Origin: JAEHDI01 sp035455185 | Lineage (GTDB): Bacteria > Acidobacteriota > Terriglobia > Bryobacterales > Bryobacteraceae | Reading direction: 5' to 3' | Length of the DNA stretch: 22,663 bases | NCBI GenBank assembly: GCA_035455185.1 | Contig: DATIFQ010000285.1 | Coordinates: 1-22,663, forward strand | Shown here: positions 7,799 through 15,784 of the stretch, in pieces | Layout of the letters: each line of letters begins with the position of its first letter | How positions within the stretch are numbered: the first letter of the stretch is position 1 | Position numbers and translations under genes: made by a program | Notes under the pieces: model-generated | Databases searched by the model: none | The model's input: only the letters and a program-made list of their open reading frames with translations | Told to the model about the DNA's origin: nothing

Positions 7799-9094
7799 AT
7801 GGCCACAGATACTTCTTCCACCAGCAGACGTGCTCTTTTCAGACAGATCAGGGCGCTCCCTTTGTTTGGATACTTTGCCGCCCAGGACCTTTGGGCGATG
7901 GCCCGGAAGGCCGCGGGACGCGCGTCATCCGCTGACATCTATGCGCGCATCGGCGTCACACCGATCATCAACGCCCGGGGCACGTGGACTTACATCAGCG
8001 GCTCGCTCGAACTTCCCGAAGTCAAGGCCGCCAAACAGGCGGCGGCCGAGCATTTCGTGGACATGTGGGAGTTGCAGAAGGGCGTCAGCAAGCGGCTTGC
8101 GGAACTCTCCGGCGCCGAAGCCGGGATGATTACGGCGGGCGCCGCGTCCGCCTTGGGAACGGCCACCGCGGCCTGCATGGCGGGGACCGACCCCGCCAAG
8201 ATCTGGCAACTGCCGGACCACACCGGGATGAAATACGAGGTGATCATGTTCGGCGGGCGCCTCTCGTTCGACAGCGCCATCCGGGCCGCCGGCGGGGTGC
8301 TGGTGATGGCCTATAGCCCCGAAGAGCTGCAGGCCAAGATCAACGAGAACACCGTGATGGTCTTCACCACTGCTCGCGGGGAGCGCCTGGAAAAAGGGCT
8401 GGTCATCACCAAGAAGGCCGGCGTGCCGATGTTGGTGGACTGGGCGGCGGGCATCCCTCCCATCGAGAACCTGTCGCTTCCGGCCAAGATGGGGGCGGAC
8501 CTGTACACCTTCAGTGGCGGTAAGGGGTTGTGCGGGCCGCAGTGCACCGGCCTGCTGCTCGGGCGCAAAGACCTCATCGAGGCGGCGCTGGCGAACAGTT
8601 GCCCCTGGGAGGGAGCCGTGTGCCGCGCCCACAAGGTCGGCAAAGAAGAGATCATGGGGTGCCTGGCGGCCATCGAAGCCTGGAAGAAGAGGGACCTGGC
8701 GAAACTGGACCGCGAGTGGGGCGCACGTGTCCGGCGAATCGTTCAATTGGTGGAGACGGTGCCCGGCGTGAAGACTGAGATTACCACTCCGGCGGGTGGA
8801 AACCGGTATCCCACCCTGTCGGTGAGTTGGGACGAGGCCGCCTTCCAGATGACGGTACTCGAATGCGCCAAAGAGTTGCGCGACGGCCGCCCACGCATCG
8901 AAGTGCTGACCCCGACCAATCCCAGTTTGGTTCCGGTGGTGCGGGAGGGTGATCCCAATGCGCCCCGACGGCGAGGCGAAGACGCCCCCCGATTGCGGAT
9001 CGTGTCGCTGACCTTACAGCCCGGTGAGGAGTTGTTAGTGGGCCGCCGCCTGCGCGAGGTGTTGTCAGAAGCGCGCAAGAAGGCCCAAGGCTAA
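7799..9094 (+). CDS. SelA-related PLP-dependent enzyme (D-glucosaminate-6-phosphate ammonia-lyase-like group)
   Basis: A 431-residue fold-type I PLP enzyme of the SelA-related family, which includes L-seryl-tRNA(Sec) selenium transferase and DgaE-type ammonia-lyases. Key segments are GVTPIINARGTWT (52-64), MITAGAASALGTATAACMAG (110-129), MLVDWAAGIPP (211-221, the Asp that pairs with the pyridine nitrogen) and YTFSGGKGLCGPQ (236-248), in which Lys242 is the expected Schiff-base lysine. True SelA has an extra N-terminal tRNA-binding domain; this protein is shorter, so elimination or deamination of an amino acid or amino sugar acid is more likely than tRNA modification. TSRRALFRQIRALPLF looks like a weak Tat leader. 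It starts 41 nt after the RidA gene and probably shares its transcript. GGGAG lies 9-10 nt before the ATG. Confidence 0.88.
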   Translation: MATDTSSTSRRALFRQIRALPLFGYFAAQDLWAMARKAAGRASSADIYARIGVTPIINARGTWTYISGSLELPEVKAAKQAAAEHFVDMWELQKGVSKRLAELSGAEAGMITAGAASALGTATAACMAGTDPAKIWQLPDHTGMKYEVIMFGGRLSFDSAIRAAGGVLVMAYSPEELQAKINENTVMVFTTARGERLEKGLVITKKAGVPMLVDWAAGIPPIENLSLPAKMGADLYTFSGGKGLCGPQCTGLLLGRKDLIEAALANSCPWEGAVCRAHKVGKEEIMGCLAAIEAWKKRDLAKLDREWGARVRRIVQLVETVPGVKTEITTPAGGNRYPTLSVSWDEAAFQMTVLECAKELRDGRPRIEVLTPTNPSLVPVVREGDPNAPRRRGEDAPRLRIVSLTLQPGEELLVGRRLREVLSEARKKAQG

Positions 9095-9211
9095 GGGGCA
9101 TGGACGCACATCGAGATTCAAACGCCCTTGCTAGGGCGGTGATGGGCTAAAACCCACGGACGGGGCCGGCGCGCGGGCGACCGCTACAGGTTTCGTCTGT
9201 ACAATCTCATC

Positions 9212-10219
9212 ATGCGACAGGTTCTGCTGCTCTCCCTGGTTCTCTTGCTGTCCCCACCGGTCTCGCGTGCGGCGAAGACCCTCGACATGTATGCGATCGA
9301 CACCGAGGGCGGGAAGGCGCTGCTGATCATTGCGCCTTCCGGCCAATCGATGCTCATCGACACCGGCTACCCCGGTTATAACGGCCGTGACACGAACCGC
9401 ATCGTGGCAGCCGCCCAGGCGGCGGGAGTCAAGAAGCTCGATGTCCTGGTTACCACTCACTACGATATGGACCATGTGTATAACGCCCCGTCGGTGGTGG
9501 CCAAGATTCCCGTGGCGTTGTTTGTCGATCACGGGCAGGCCGTTAAGCAGGGCGCATCTACCGCCAAAGCCTTCGCCGCGTACTTGGAGTTGACTGCCAA
9601 GGCCAGGCGCATGATTGCCAAGCCCGGAGACACGGTCCCGTTCAAGGGCGTAGATGTCCTGGTGGTGGCGTCCAACGGAGAAGCGCTCAAGACTCCGCTC
9701 AAGGGCGCGGGCGCCACGAATGCGGCCTGCGCAAGCACGCCGCAGAAGCAGACTGACAAGACGGAGAACGGCTTCTCACTCGGCCTGCTGTTCACTTACG
9801 GCAAGTTCCGCATGGTGGACTTGGGCGACCTCTCCTGGAACAGGGAACTCGAGATGATGTGCCCGAACAATCCCATCGGTACGGTCGATCTGTTCATGGT
9901 CAGCTACCACGGAGGCGACCCGGCGAACTCGCCGGCGTTGATCCACGGGCTCAGGCCCCGGGTGACGATCATGGACAACGGAGTCAAGAAGATGGGGACG
10001 GCCAGTGTGCTGAAAACCATCCAATCATCGCCCGGGCTGGAAGCTGCTTATCAGTTGCACTGGTCGATCAACGCGCCCAACGACAACCCACCCGACGAGT
10101 TCATCGCCAACCTCCAGAACTCGACCGACGGCAATTGGATCAAGGTGTCGGCGCGGAAGGACGGCGCCTTCACGGTCACTAATGCCCGCACGGGGGCCTC
10201 CCGGACGTTCCGCAAGTAA
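9212..10219 (+). CDS. Secreted metallo-beta-lactamase-fold hydrolase (ComEC-like domain type)
   Basis: A 335-residue protein with a Sec signal (MRQVLLLSLVLLLSPPVSRA, residues 1-20). The MBL fold is shown by DTEGGKALLI (30-39), MLIDTGYPG (47-55) and the zinc motif THYDMDH (82-88, the HxHxDH motif with Tyr at the second position, giving H-x-D-x-D-H as in ComEC-type proteins). Later motifs are MVDLGDLS and VSYHGGD, the last providing a further His ligand. The substrate is unknown; family members hydrolyse diverse esters, phosphodiesters and lactones. It lies 117 nt after the SelA-related gene on the same strand. The gap has two short stem-loops and no clear Shine-Dalgarno, so it may be the third operon gene or have its own promoter. 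Confidence 0.88.
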   Translation: MRQVLLLSLVLLLSPPVSRAAKTLDMYAIDTEGGKALLIIAPSGQSMLIDTGYPGYNGRDTNRIVAAAQAAGVKKLDVLVTTHYDMDHVYNAPSVVAKIPVALFVDHGQAVKQGASTAKAFAAYLELTAKARRMIAKPGDTVPFKGVDVLVVASNGEALKTPLKGAGATNAACASTPQKQTDKTENGFSLGLLFTYGKFRMVDLGDLSWNRELEMMCPNNPIGTVDLFMVSYHGGDPANSPALIHGLRPRVTIMDNGVKKMGTASVLKTIQSSPGLEAAYQLHWSINAPNDNPPDEFIANLQNSTDGNWIKVSARKDGAFTVTNARTGASRTFRK

Positions 10220-10224
10220 GGCGA

Positions 10225-10244
10225 GGCAGGTGAAGCCACTTGCC
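10225..10244. terminator. Stem-loop between convergent genes, possible bidirectional terminator
   Basis: GGCAGGTG, loop AAGC, CACTTGCC: an 8-bp stem with one G-T pair, 5 nt after the stop of the MBL gene and about 65 nt beyond the stop of the convergent mutarotase gene. There is no T-run, so any termination role is inferred from position. Confidence 0.35.
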
Positions 10245-10309
10245 AGAAACAATTCGTGCGTTCTCGCAGATTACGTTGGCGTCCGGCAGCAGCCGCTCCT
10301 ATGCGTACG

Positions 10310-11365
10310 TCAGATGCCGCTGGATCGGATCCAGAAGCTCTCAGTCCACTTGCCGCCGGCGGGCACGGTTTGCAGGCCAGACCACTTGCCTTCGTGTGCC
10401 AGGTTCACGCCGCTGATGATCGTAGCCAGCGGTTCAAAACAGATGAACGGCCGCGGCTGTCCATCGGGACCCGAGGGCAGCCAGACGGTCGCCACGGTGA
10501 ACTTCGGCCCGAACAGAGTCTCCACGGTCTTACCGCCCGCTTCGATGGTGAAGTGCGCACGCCCGTCCGCATCCCGCTCCAGGTCCGTGAAGCCGTCGTC
10601 CAGCTTCTGGCCTTTGAGCAGCAGCGGATTCGGCACGTCCATCGGCCGCATCTCTCCGGTCGGAATGTTGTTTTCGCCCGGAATCACGTGGATGCGAGCC
10701 GGGATGCGCGCCATCCACTCATCGCGCGGAATATCCGGCACCTGAAAAAACGGGTGAAACCCCAGAACCAGCGGCATGCTCTCGGTGCTCAGATTCGTGA
10801 CGGTGATTCTCACTTCCAGCACGCCATCGGCCAGGCCGTAGGTCATCTCGTACTCGTGGGCGAACGGCCACTGTGCCATCAGGTCAGGATACTTCCAGAA
10901 CTCCAGGCGGCTGGCGACGTGCGCCGAGTGGCCGTCCGACGCCACCTCCGTGACGTGCCAGAGCGGCGAATTGATCAGCAAGCCGTGGCCCGGCAAGTTG
11001 CCGCGTACGTTGCCCAGATCCATGTTGAAGTGGTAGTGCTTCCCATTAGCCCAGAAGCCCGGCTCGTTCAGTAGGTCGGCCCAGGGCGCCAGGAAGGGAA
11101 TGCCGCTCAGTTTCGGCCGCTCCTTGAAATCGCCGACGTCGGTGGATGCAAAGTACAGAATGTTCTTGCCGTGTACCTTCATCTCGGTGACCCGGTTGCC
11201 GATCGAGGGAACCACCGTCACCTCCACGCCGTGTGCCGCGTCCGTCAGGCGCACGATGTCGACGCCGTGATCCGTCGTCTGTTCGGCCTTGTAGTTCTGG
11301 GCAAAGGAGACCAGCGGCGGCAACAGCATCACCGCGGCAAAGCAATCGGCAGCACTCATTCTCAT
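10310..11365 (-). CDS. Exported aldose 1-epimerase (mutarotase)-like protein
   Basis: A 351-residue protein with an N-terminal Sec-type signal (about 1-22, ending VSFAQ) and a galactose-mutarotase-like beta-sandwich. The expected catalytic/binding residues are visible: GNLPGHGLL (His127), LGFHPFFQVP (His204, the general-acid position) and FICFEPLAT (Glu311, the base). Mutarotases interconvert alpha and beta anomers of hexoses; an exported copy would act on sugars before uptake. The frame is open to 11428, but the start at 11365 is chosen because it begins the signal peptide and has GAGGGA 6 nt upstream. It is convergent with the MBL gene. Family confidence is high; the sugar is unknown, and some relatives are annotated only as DUF4432-like or hypothetical epimerases. 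Confidence 0.88.
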   Translation of the reverse strand: MRMSAADCFAAVMLLPPLVSFAQNYKAEQTTDHGVDIVRLTDAAHGVEVTVVPSIGNRVTEMKVHGKNILYFASTDVGDFKERPKLSGIPFLAPWADLLNEPGFWANGKHYHFNMDLGNVRGNLPGHGLLINSPLWHVTEVASDGHSAHVASRLEFWKYPDLMAQWPFAHEYEMTYGLADGVLEVRITVTNLSTESMPLVLGFHPFFQVPDIPRDEWMARIPARIHVIPGENNIPTGEMRPMDVPNPLLLKGQKLDDGFTDLERDADGRAHFTIEAGGKTVETLFGPKFTVATVWLPSGPDGQPRPFICFEPLATIISGVNLAHEGKWSGLQTVPAGGKWTESFWIRSSGI

Positions 11366-11371
11366 AGACAG

Positions 11372-11377
11372 TCCCTC
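11372..11377 (-). promoter_or_regulatory. Ribosome binding site of the mutarotase-like gene
   Basis: GAGGGA on the minus strand, 6 nt before the ATG at 11365. This fixes the start 21 codons inside the longer open frame and places the signal peptide at the N-terminus. Confidence 0.6.
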
Positions 11378-11473
11378 ATTTCGCGTCCCGCCGCCGTACT
11401 TGCGGCCGTTGAGGACCTGAGGTCCCATTTTAGAGGCGACTCGTTTTTCTTGTCGTCCGCCCGTTCTTCACGT

Positions 11474-11707
11474 TCATCGTTGCGCGTACTTGGGCACGTC
11501 GAACGTGTAGGAGCCGTCAGGATTCACTGGCTCGGCGCAGGCCCACCGCACCGGCCGACGGATCCCGGCTTTGGTCTCCACCTCGGCGCGCAGAGTCATC
11601 TTCTGAGCCTCAAAGCCTTTCGGCAGGATGAAAGAGCACTGCCTTAGTTTCTCTCCGTAGGGGTGCATCGAGGGTCCGCCCCCCGACCTCAGCAGGTAGG
11701 TGCACTT
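11474..11707 (-). pseudogene. C-terminal fragment of an unrecognised protein
   Basis: Between the two-domain hydrolase and the mutarotase, a stop-bounded minus-strand frame of 77 codons reads like genuine protein: TYLLRSGGGPSMHPYGEKLR, CSFILPKGFEAQKMTL, RAEVETKAGIRRPVRWA and ending YTFDVPKYAQR. The coding look continues upstream of the only in-frame Met (11668), right up to the TGA at 11708-11710, and no ribosome binding site precedes that Met. It is therefore more likely a truncated 3' remnant than a small gene. The family is not recognised. The remaining bases between 11366 and 11473 show nothing else. Confidence 0.4.
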
Positions 11708-11727
11708 TCAGAGCGCTTTAGCGCCGC

Positions 11728-13848
11728 TCACAAACGGGCGAGGGCGGCGATGTCCCAGGAGGGGTCCGGGAGGACCTCGACGTTCGGGGCGGAGCCGTAG
11801 GCTGACCGGACGACGGCGGGTTCCATGCGCTTGCCGGCGGCGTCCACCGTACCAGCGAGCCAGACCTTGCGCGGGGCAAGAGACCCCGCAACTTGCGGAA
11901 GATCCGCCCGCGAAAGCGCTCCGTAGACTAGGTTGGCCAGCGGGTATTCGAAGTCCTCCGTCTCCACAACGCTGCGCCAGGAGACGAGGCCCCCAGCAAG
12001 GTACACGCCGGCGATGCCGGGATCGAGCGCGGCGGCGAACAACGCCGGAACAGTCATCGTGCCCCGCGCCGCCAGCACGATCCGGCGCCCGCGGGCGGCA
12101 TTGTGCGCGCGCAGAGCGGCGGCGAAGGCGAGCAGGTCCGTGACTCTCTGGCCGAGCAGCGGACGCCCGAGCATCAGCGACGACCAGGCGTAGTTCTCCT
12201 CCTCCTGGTGCCATCGCTGGTAGCCCGCGGCGCCGGGACTGACCTCCGGCACAAGGTCTCCCGTACCTCGGACATCGGCGGCACAGACGACGAGGCCGGC
12301 CTCGGCCAGGGAGGGATACAGGTCGCCCTCCCGCCAGCGGCTATTCCGGCCCTGCGGCTCGGCGATGATCAGCACAGGCTTGCCTGTTTCCGCCTTGCGC
12401 GGCAGGAAGAGCCACGCGGGAGCGAACACGCGCGAGGTGGAGGGCACTTCAATCGCTTCCACATCGACCGGACCGGCGGACACGCGCCCCACTACCGATG
12501 CGCGCGGGGCGGCAGCGGGCTTCTCGACGCGCAGCAGTTCGTCGATGCCGGCGGGGCGGGCGGGCGTCTGAATTCGCTCAGCCTGCTTCCGGTTCAGGCT
12601 GAACGGCGTCTCGCTGTCGAAGTCGCGGACGACGTTGCTGGTCGGACCGGCCCAGAGCGTCTCGTCTTTCTCGACGTTGACCGGCGGTTCTTCGCGGACG
12701 GGTTCCGGCTTGTCCTGGAGCCACCGGCGGAACCAGTTGTAGGTCTTCAACCGCAATGCGTAGCCGAAGTTGTGCGGCATCGGCGTGTCGCCCCACTCGA
12801 GGCGGTCACCATGGCCGAGAACCTCGTACACCTTTTTCAGCTTCTTGTACTCCTCCCAGCCGCTCGAGAGGTAGTTGGGCGAGTAAGTGCCAAAGTAGTC
12901 CCTGGCGCTGACGAGCACGAGCAGTGGCTTGGGAGCAAGTGGGTACAACGTATCCCAGCGGTCGAAGCCGGCTGGGCCGCCATCAAGGAAGTTCTGCTCG
13001 GCGTCGTCGGTGGAGCCGGGCGGGAGGAAACCGGCGCACGCGAGGTTCTCCGTGTTGCCGCTCGAGACTACCGCGGCGGCGAGGCGGTCATCCACGGCGG
13101 CCAGTAGCATGGTGAGTGTGGCGCCGCCGGACTGGCCGGTGGAGGCGAGGCGCTTCGGATCGACCATCGGGTGCTCGGCTAGGTAGTCGAGGCTGCGCAC
13201 GGCGTCCCAGGTCTGGAGGCGAGTGGAGGTGTCGCCGGCGAGGATCATCTGGAAGCCTGGCTTGGTGTGTTCCTCGTCGGCTGAGGAAAGGCGGGTGAGC
13301 ACACCGCCGGCTCTCGGATAGTAGGTCCGCTCTCCCTGTCCCATCGGATCGAAAGCGAGCACGGCGAAGCCGAGACGCGCCAGTCCCTGGCACCCCTTCT
13401 GGTAGGAATCGCCCGCCTTGCCATTGAGCGTGTGACCCATCTGGAAGAGCACACCGGGGTACGGCGGCTTGCCCTCCGTAGGCAGATAGAAATTCGCGGC
13501 GATGTGGAAGCCGGGGCGGCTCTCGTAAACGATCTTCTCGAGGCGGTAACCGGGACGGTCGAACGACCCGACGACACGGGCGTTGAGCGGGGTCCGTTCG
13601 GGACGGCCGCCGGTGAGCTTCCAGAACGTTTCAGCAACCCAGCGTTGGCGGAGGCGGATCGCCTCGACGGTGGTAAGCTTCCCGATCTCGCGGTTGCGTG
13701 CTTGGTAAGCGCGCATGGCCAGCGCGTAGAGATAGTCGGGCAGACAGCGCGAATAACGCCGGTAAGCAATGCCTGGGTAGCCGTCCTGTGCGAGCACTCG
13801 TGGCGCGGCGAAGGCCGCGGTGGTGGAGAAGAAGTCGCGTCTGGTCAT
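11728..13848 (-). CDS. Large alpha/beta hydrolase (acetyl xylan esterase-like) with a second, nucleophile-less hydrolase domain and Tat signal
   Basis: A 706-residue protein. MTRRDFFSTTAAFAAPRVLA is a Tat leader. Domain 1 (about 100-380) has an oxyanion-region stretch GVLFQMGHTLNGK (132-144), LAFDPMGQGER (164-174), the nucleophile elbow STGQSGGATLT (236-246, Ser240), an acid candidate in VSARDYFG (Asp317) and a His candidate in TPMPHNFGY (His359), an AXE1/dienelactone-hydrolase-like triad. Domain 2 (about 470-700) has a similar strand order (KPVLIIAEPQGR, VVCAADVRGTGD) but its elbow reads LAARGTMTV, without the Ser-centred GxSxG. Such proteins deacylate xylan or other glycans; the substrate is unknown. 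The frame is open to 14007, but 13848 gives the Tat leader and lies 13 nt after the DUF421 gene. A paralog with the same two-domain plan begins at 20807. Confidence 0.88.
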   Translation of the reverse strand: MTRRDFFSTTAAFAAPRVLAQDGYPGIAYRRYSRCLPDYLYALAMRAYQARNREIGKLTTVEAIRLRQRWVAETFWKLTGGRPERTPLNARVVGSFDRPGYRLEKIVYESRPGFHIAANFYLPTEGKPPYPGVLFQMGHTLNGKAGDSYQKGCQGLARLGFAVLAFDPMGQGERTYYPRAGGVLTRLSSADEEHTKPGFQMILAGDTSTRLQTWDAVRSLDYLAEHPMVDPKRLASTGQSGGATLTMLLAAVDDRLAAAVVSSGNTENLACAGFLPPGSTDDAEQNFLDGGPAGFDRWDTLYPLAPKPLLVLVSARDYFGTYSPNYLSSGWEEYKKLKKVYEVLGHGDRLEWGDTPMPHNFGYALRLKTYNWFRRWLQDKPEPVREEPPVNVEKDETLWAGPTSNVVRDFDSETPFSLNRKQAERIQTPARPAGIDELLRVEKPAAAPRASVVGRVSAGPVDVEAIEVPSTSRVFAPAWLFLPRKAETGKPVLIIAEPQGRNSRWREGDLYPSLAEAGLVVCAADVRGTGDLVPEVSPGAAGYQRWHQEEENYAWSSLMLGRPLLGQRVTDLLAFAAALRAHNAARGRRIVLAARGTMTVPALFAAALDPGIAGVYLAGGLVSWRSVVETEDFEYPLANLVYGALSRADLPQVAGSLAPRKVWLAGTVDAAGKRMEPAVVRSAYGSAPNVEVLPDPSWDIAALARL

Positions 13849-13861
13849 TCGCTCCACGATA

Positions 13862-14431
13862 TCACTGGGAACGCAACGCCTGGATTTGTGCGCCGATCTC
13901 GTCGAGGCGGCGGAGCAGTTCGTCGTGGCGGCGCTCCTCTCGGGGCGGCGCTTTGCCCTCGATGAAAAAGGCGCCGCCGGGTTCGAGCACGCAGCGCTCC
14001 ACCTCATTCAGACGCGAGAAGCCTTGGCGGTGCAGCACGGTTAGCAACTCGGACTCGGTCAATAGCTCCCTGGAGAGTGCGTCTCTTCTCACCTTGCCAT
14101 GTTCGATGAGCACGGCCGGCCTGCCCGCGAGGATCTGGTCGAGGCGGCGGTGCCGGAACAGAAAGCGAACGACGACATAGTTGATCCCGAGTAGAGCAAA
14201 GGCGCCTAGCAGGCCGCCGCTCACCGAGTTGTCGTTTCCGATGATCGCATTCTGCACCGTGTTGGACAGCGAGAGCAGCACCACGAGGTCAAACGGGTTG
14301 AGCTGCGCGAGTTCCCGCTTGCCGAAGATTCGAAGGAAGGCGACGAGGACGAGGTAAACGATTACCGGCCGCAGCACTTTCTCCGCGGCCGGGAGCCCGA
14401 GCTGAAACATGTCCTGCAGCAGGCCGGTCAT
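13862..14431 (-). CDS. DUF421 (YetF/YcaP-type) inner-membrane protein
   Basis: A 189-residue protein. The N-terminal half has three hydrophobic helices (about 20-36, 47-63 and 71-91), with the family block FLRIFGKRELAQLNPFDLVV (33-52) between the first two. The soluble half has GRPAVLIEHGKVRRDALSRE (about 103-122) and LLTVLHRQGFSRLNEVE, typical of DUF421, and ends in a charged helix (HDELLRRLDEIGAQIQAL) that may form a coiled coil. The molecular function of DUF421 is not established. The start is well supported by AAAGGAGA 8 nt upstream. It sits 15 nt after the ManD-like gene and 13 nt before the hydrolase gene, so all three probably share the promoter at 15757-15784. Confidence 0.9.
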   Translation of the reverse strand: MTGLLQDMFQLGLPAAEKVLRPVIVYLVLVAFLRIFGKRELAQLNPFDLVVLLSLSNTVQNAIIGNDNSVSGGLLGAFALLGINYVVVRFLFRHRRLDQILAGRPAVLIEHGKVRRDALSRELLTESELLTVLHRQGFSRLNEVERCVLEPGGAFFIEGKAPPREERRHDELLRRLDEIGAQIQALRSQ

Positions 14432-14446
14432 CTTCGGTATCTCCTT

Positions 14447-15739
14447 TCAAGGCTTGACGAGCGAGCCATCCATGCCGCGGACTGTGGTCCAGTTGTCGCG
14501 GCCGGGAGGCGGTTCGAGCGGGTACTTCGCGGCCATCGCCTCGTTGATGTCGATACCGAGGCCGGGGCCATCACTGCCGTAAAGGTAACCGCCCTTGAGC
14601 TGCGCCGTGCCCGGCATCATCTCATGAACGAGCGGTGGGAAGTGGTTCTCTTCCTGGATGCCGAAGCTGGATATCGACAGGTCGACGTGATAGCTCGCGA
14701 GCTGGTTGATGGGGTCGTTGTCGCCGCCTTCCTGAAACGCCGTGCGCACGCCGAAGGTTTCGCAGAGGGCTGCGATCTTCTTCGCCGAAGTGATGCCGCC
14801 GGTCTGCGAGACGCGGCAGCGAATAAAGTCGATGAGGCGCTCCGAGATCAGCGGGACCCACTCGTGTGGGCTGGTGAACAGCTCACCCATCGCCATCGGC
14901 GTTGTGGTGACCTGGCGAACCTGGCGGAACCATGCAATCTGCTCGGGCGGGAAGAGGTCTTCGAGGAAGAAGAGGCGGTACGGTTCGAGCCGCTTGGCAA
15001 GCTCAACGCCCATGATGGCGGTCAGGTGCTCGTGGACGTCGTGGAGCAGCTTCACGTCCTTGCCGAGCTTGGCGCGAAGGTGCTCGAACAGTTTGGGAAT
15101 CGTGTCGACGTAGAGCTCGTCGTCGAAAGCGGGCCCGGCGTAGCCGCCGGCGGGGCGGCTCCCCTGCCCCGGTTCGATCATCCCTCCGCCGCCATAGCCG
15201 CCCATCTGCGCGCGGACGTGACGATAGCCCTCGTCCATGTACTTGCGGACATTCTCCGTGACTTCGTTCATGTCGCGGCCGTCGGCGTGCGCGTACAGCG
15301 CGACCGCGTCACGCGCCTTGCCGCCGAGCAGTTCGTAGACTGGCATGCCTGCGCGCTTGCCCTTGATGTCCCAAAGCGCCATGTCGAGCGCGCTGAGCAC
15401 GTTGTTCTGGATCGCGCTGTTGCGCCAGTACGAGCGAACGTTGGTGCTCTGCCAGAGGTCCTCGATCCTGTCGGCGCTCTTGCCGATCCAGAACGGCCCG
15501 AGGTGTTTCTCGATGGCGGTGGCCACGGTCAGCGCCTGGTTCACGTTGCTGGCGGAGCCGAGGCCGTAAAGCCCGGGCTCGCTGGTCTCGATCTTCAGGA
15601 ACACCCACTGGTAGCGCCCGCCGGCGCTCGTGGGAATCGCCTTCACCGAGCGGATTGTAAGCGGTGGAAGACCTCGCGTGCGCTGGGCGTAGAGCGAGGC
15701 GGACAACAGCGGCAGGGACAAGAAGTCGCGACGAAGCAT
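14447..15739 (-). CDS. Enolase-superfamily sugar acid dehydratase-like protein (ManD/RspA type) with Tat signal
   Basis: A 430-residue protein. MLRRDFLSLPLLSASLYAQ is a Tat leader. The capping domain (about 27-140) is followed by the barrel with metal ligands in LLHDVHEHL (231-239, Asp234), FFLEDLFPPE (257-266, Glu260) and AMGELFTSPHEW (283-294, Glu286). VRTAFQEGGDNDPINQ (331-346) matches the ManD-family segment that usually holds an H-G-x-x-D-x-S-P motif, but the His position is Gln336 and the segment differs. IDFIRCRVSQTGGIT and SSFGIQEENHFPP also fit ManD/RspA. ManD enzymes dehydrate D-mannonate or D-gluconate; the missing His makes that reaction uncertain here. GGGAGG precedes the ATG by 5 nt, and a strong promoter lies directly upstream. 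Family members are normally cytoplasmic, so export is unusual. Confidence 0.9.
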   Translation of the reverse strand: MLRRDFLSLPLLSASLYAQRTRGLPPLTIRSVKAIPTSAGGRYQWVFLKIETSEPGLYGLGSASNVNQALTVATAIEKHLGPFWIGKSADRIEDLWQSTNVRSYWRNSAIQNNVLSALDMALWDIKGKRAGMPVYELLGGKARDAVALYAHADGRDMNEVTENVRKYMDEGYRHVRAQMGGYGGGGMIEPGQGSRPAGGYAGPAFDDELYVDTIPKLFEHLRAKLGKDVKLLHDVHEHLTAIMGVELAKRLEPYRLFFLEDLFPPEQIAWFRQVRQVTTTPMAMGELFTSPHEWVPLISERLIDFIRCRVSQTGGITSAKKIAALCETFGVRTAFQEGGDNDPINQLASYHVDLSISSFGIQEENHFPPLVHEMMPGTAQLKGGYLYGSDGPGLGIDINEAMAAKYPLEPPPGRDNWTTVRGMDGSLVKP

Positions 15740-15782
15740 GGTTCCTCCCGCAGTTGATTATATGGAGGAATCATGCTTCGTC
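15730..15782. repeat. 19-bp inverted repeat around the ManD-like gene start and promoter
   Basis: Plus-strand arm 15730-15748 is GACGAAGCATGGTTCCTCC. Arm 15764-15782 is its reverse complement except for one base. The 15-bp centre holds the -10 hexamer of the promoter. The inner ends of both arms contain GGAGGA plus ATGCTTCGT, so a ribosome binding site and start codon are mirrored on the two strands. The left and right arms cannot both be in the ManD mRNA if the predicted promoter is used, so it is a DNA dyad rather than an obvious RNA hairpin. Confidence 0.8.
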
Positions 15783-15784
15783 AA
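15757..15784 (-). promoter_or_regulatory. Strong sigma-70-type promoter of the ManD-like / DUF421 / hydrolase operon
   Basis: On the minus strand, TTGACG (15784-15779), a 16-nt spacer and TATAAT (15762-15757), a full -10 consensus. The start codon is at 15739, giving a very short leader that still includes GGGAGGA. The -35 box overlaps the outer end of one arm of the inverted repeat. Confidence 0.7.

Noticed and set aside
9123..9156. Two small hairpins (CGCCCT-TGCT-AGGGCG and TGGG-CTAAAA-CCCA) after the SelA-related gene
   Set aside because: Stems are 4-6 bp without a T-run; too weak to call a terminator.
11703..11727. AGCGCTTTAGCGC-type stem near the end of the two-domain hydrolase gene
   Set aside because: Only about 4 perfect base pairs and no T-run; not supported as a terminator.
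12103..13107. 334-codon plus-strand frame opposite the two-domain hydrolase
   Set aside because: Antisense shadow; low-complexity Arg/Gly/Val-rich translation and no family motif.
14624..15757. 377-codon plus-strand frame opposite the ManD-like gene
   Set aside because: Antisense shadow of a well-conserved enolase-superfamily gene.
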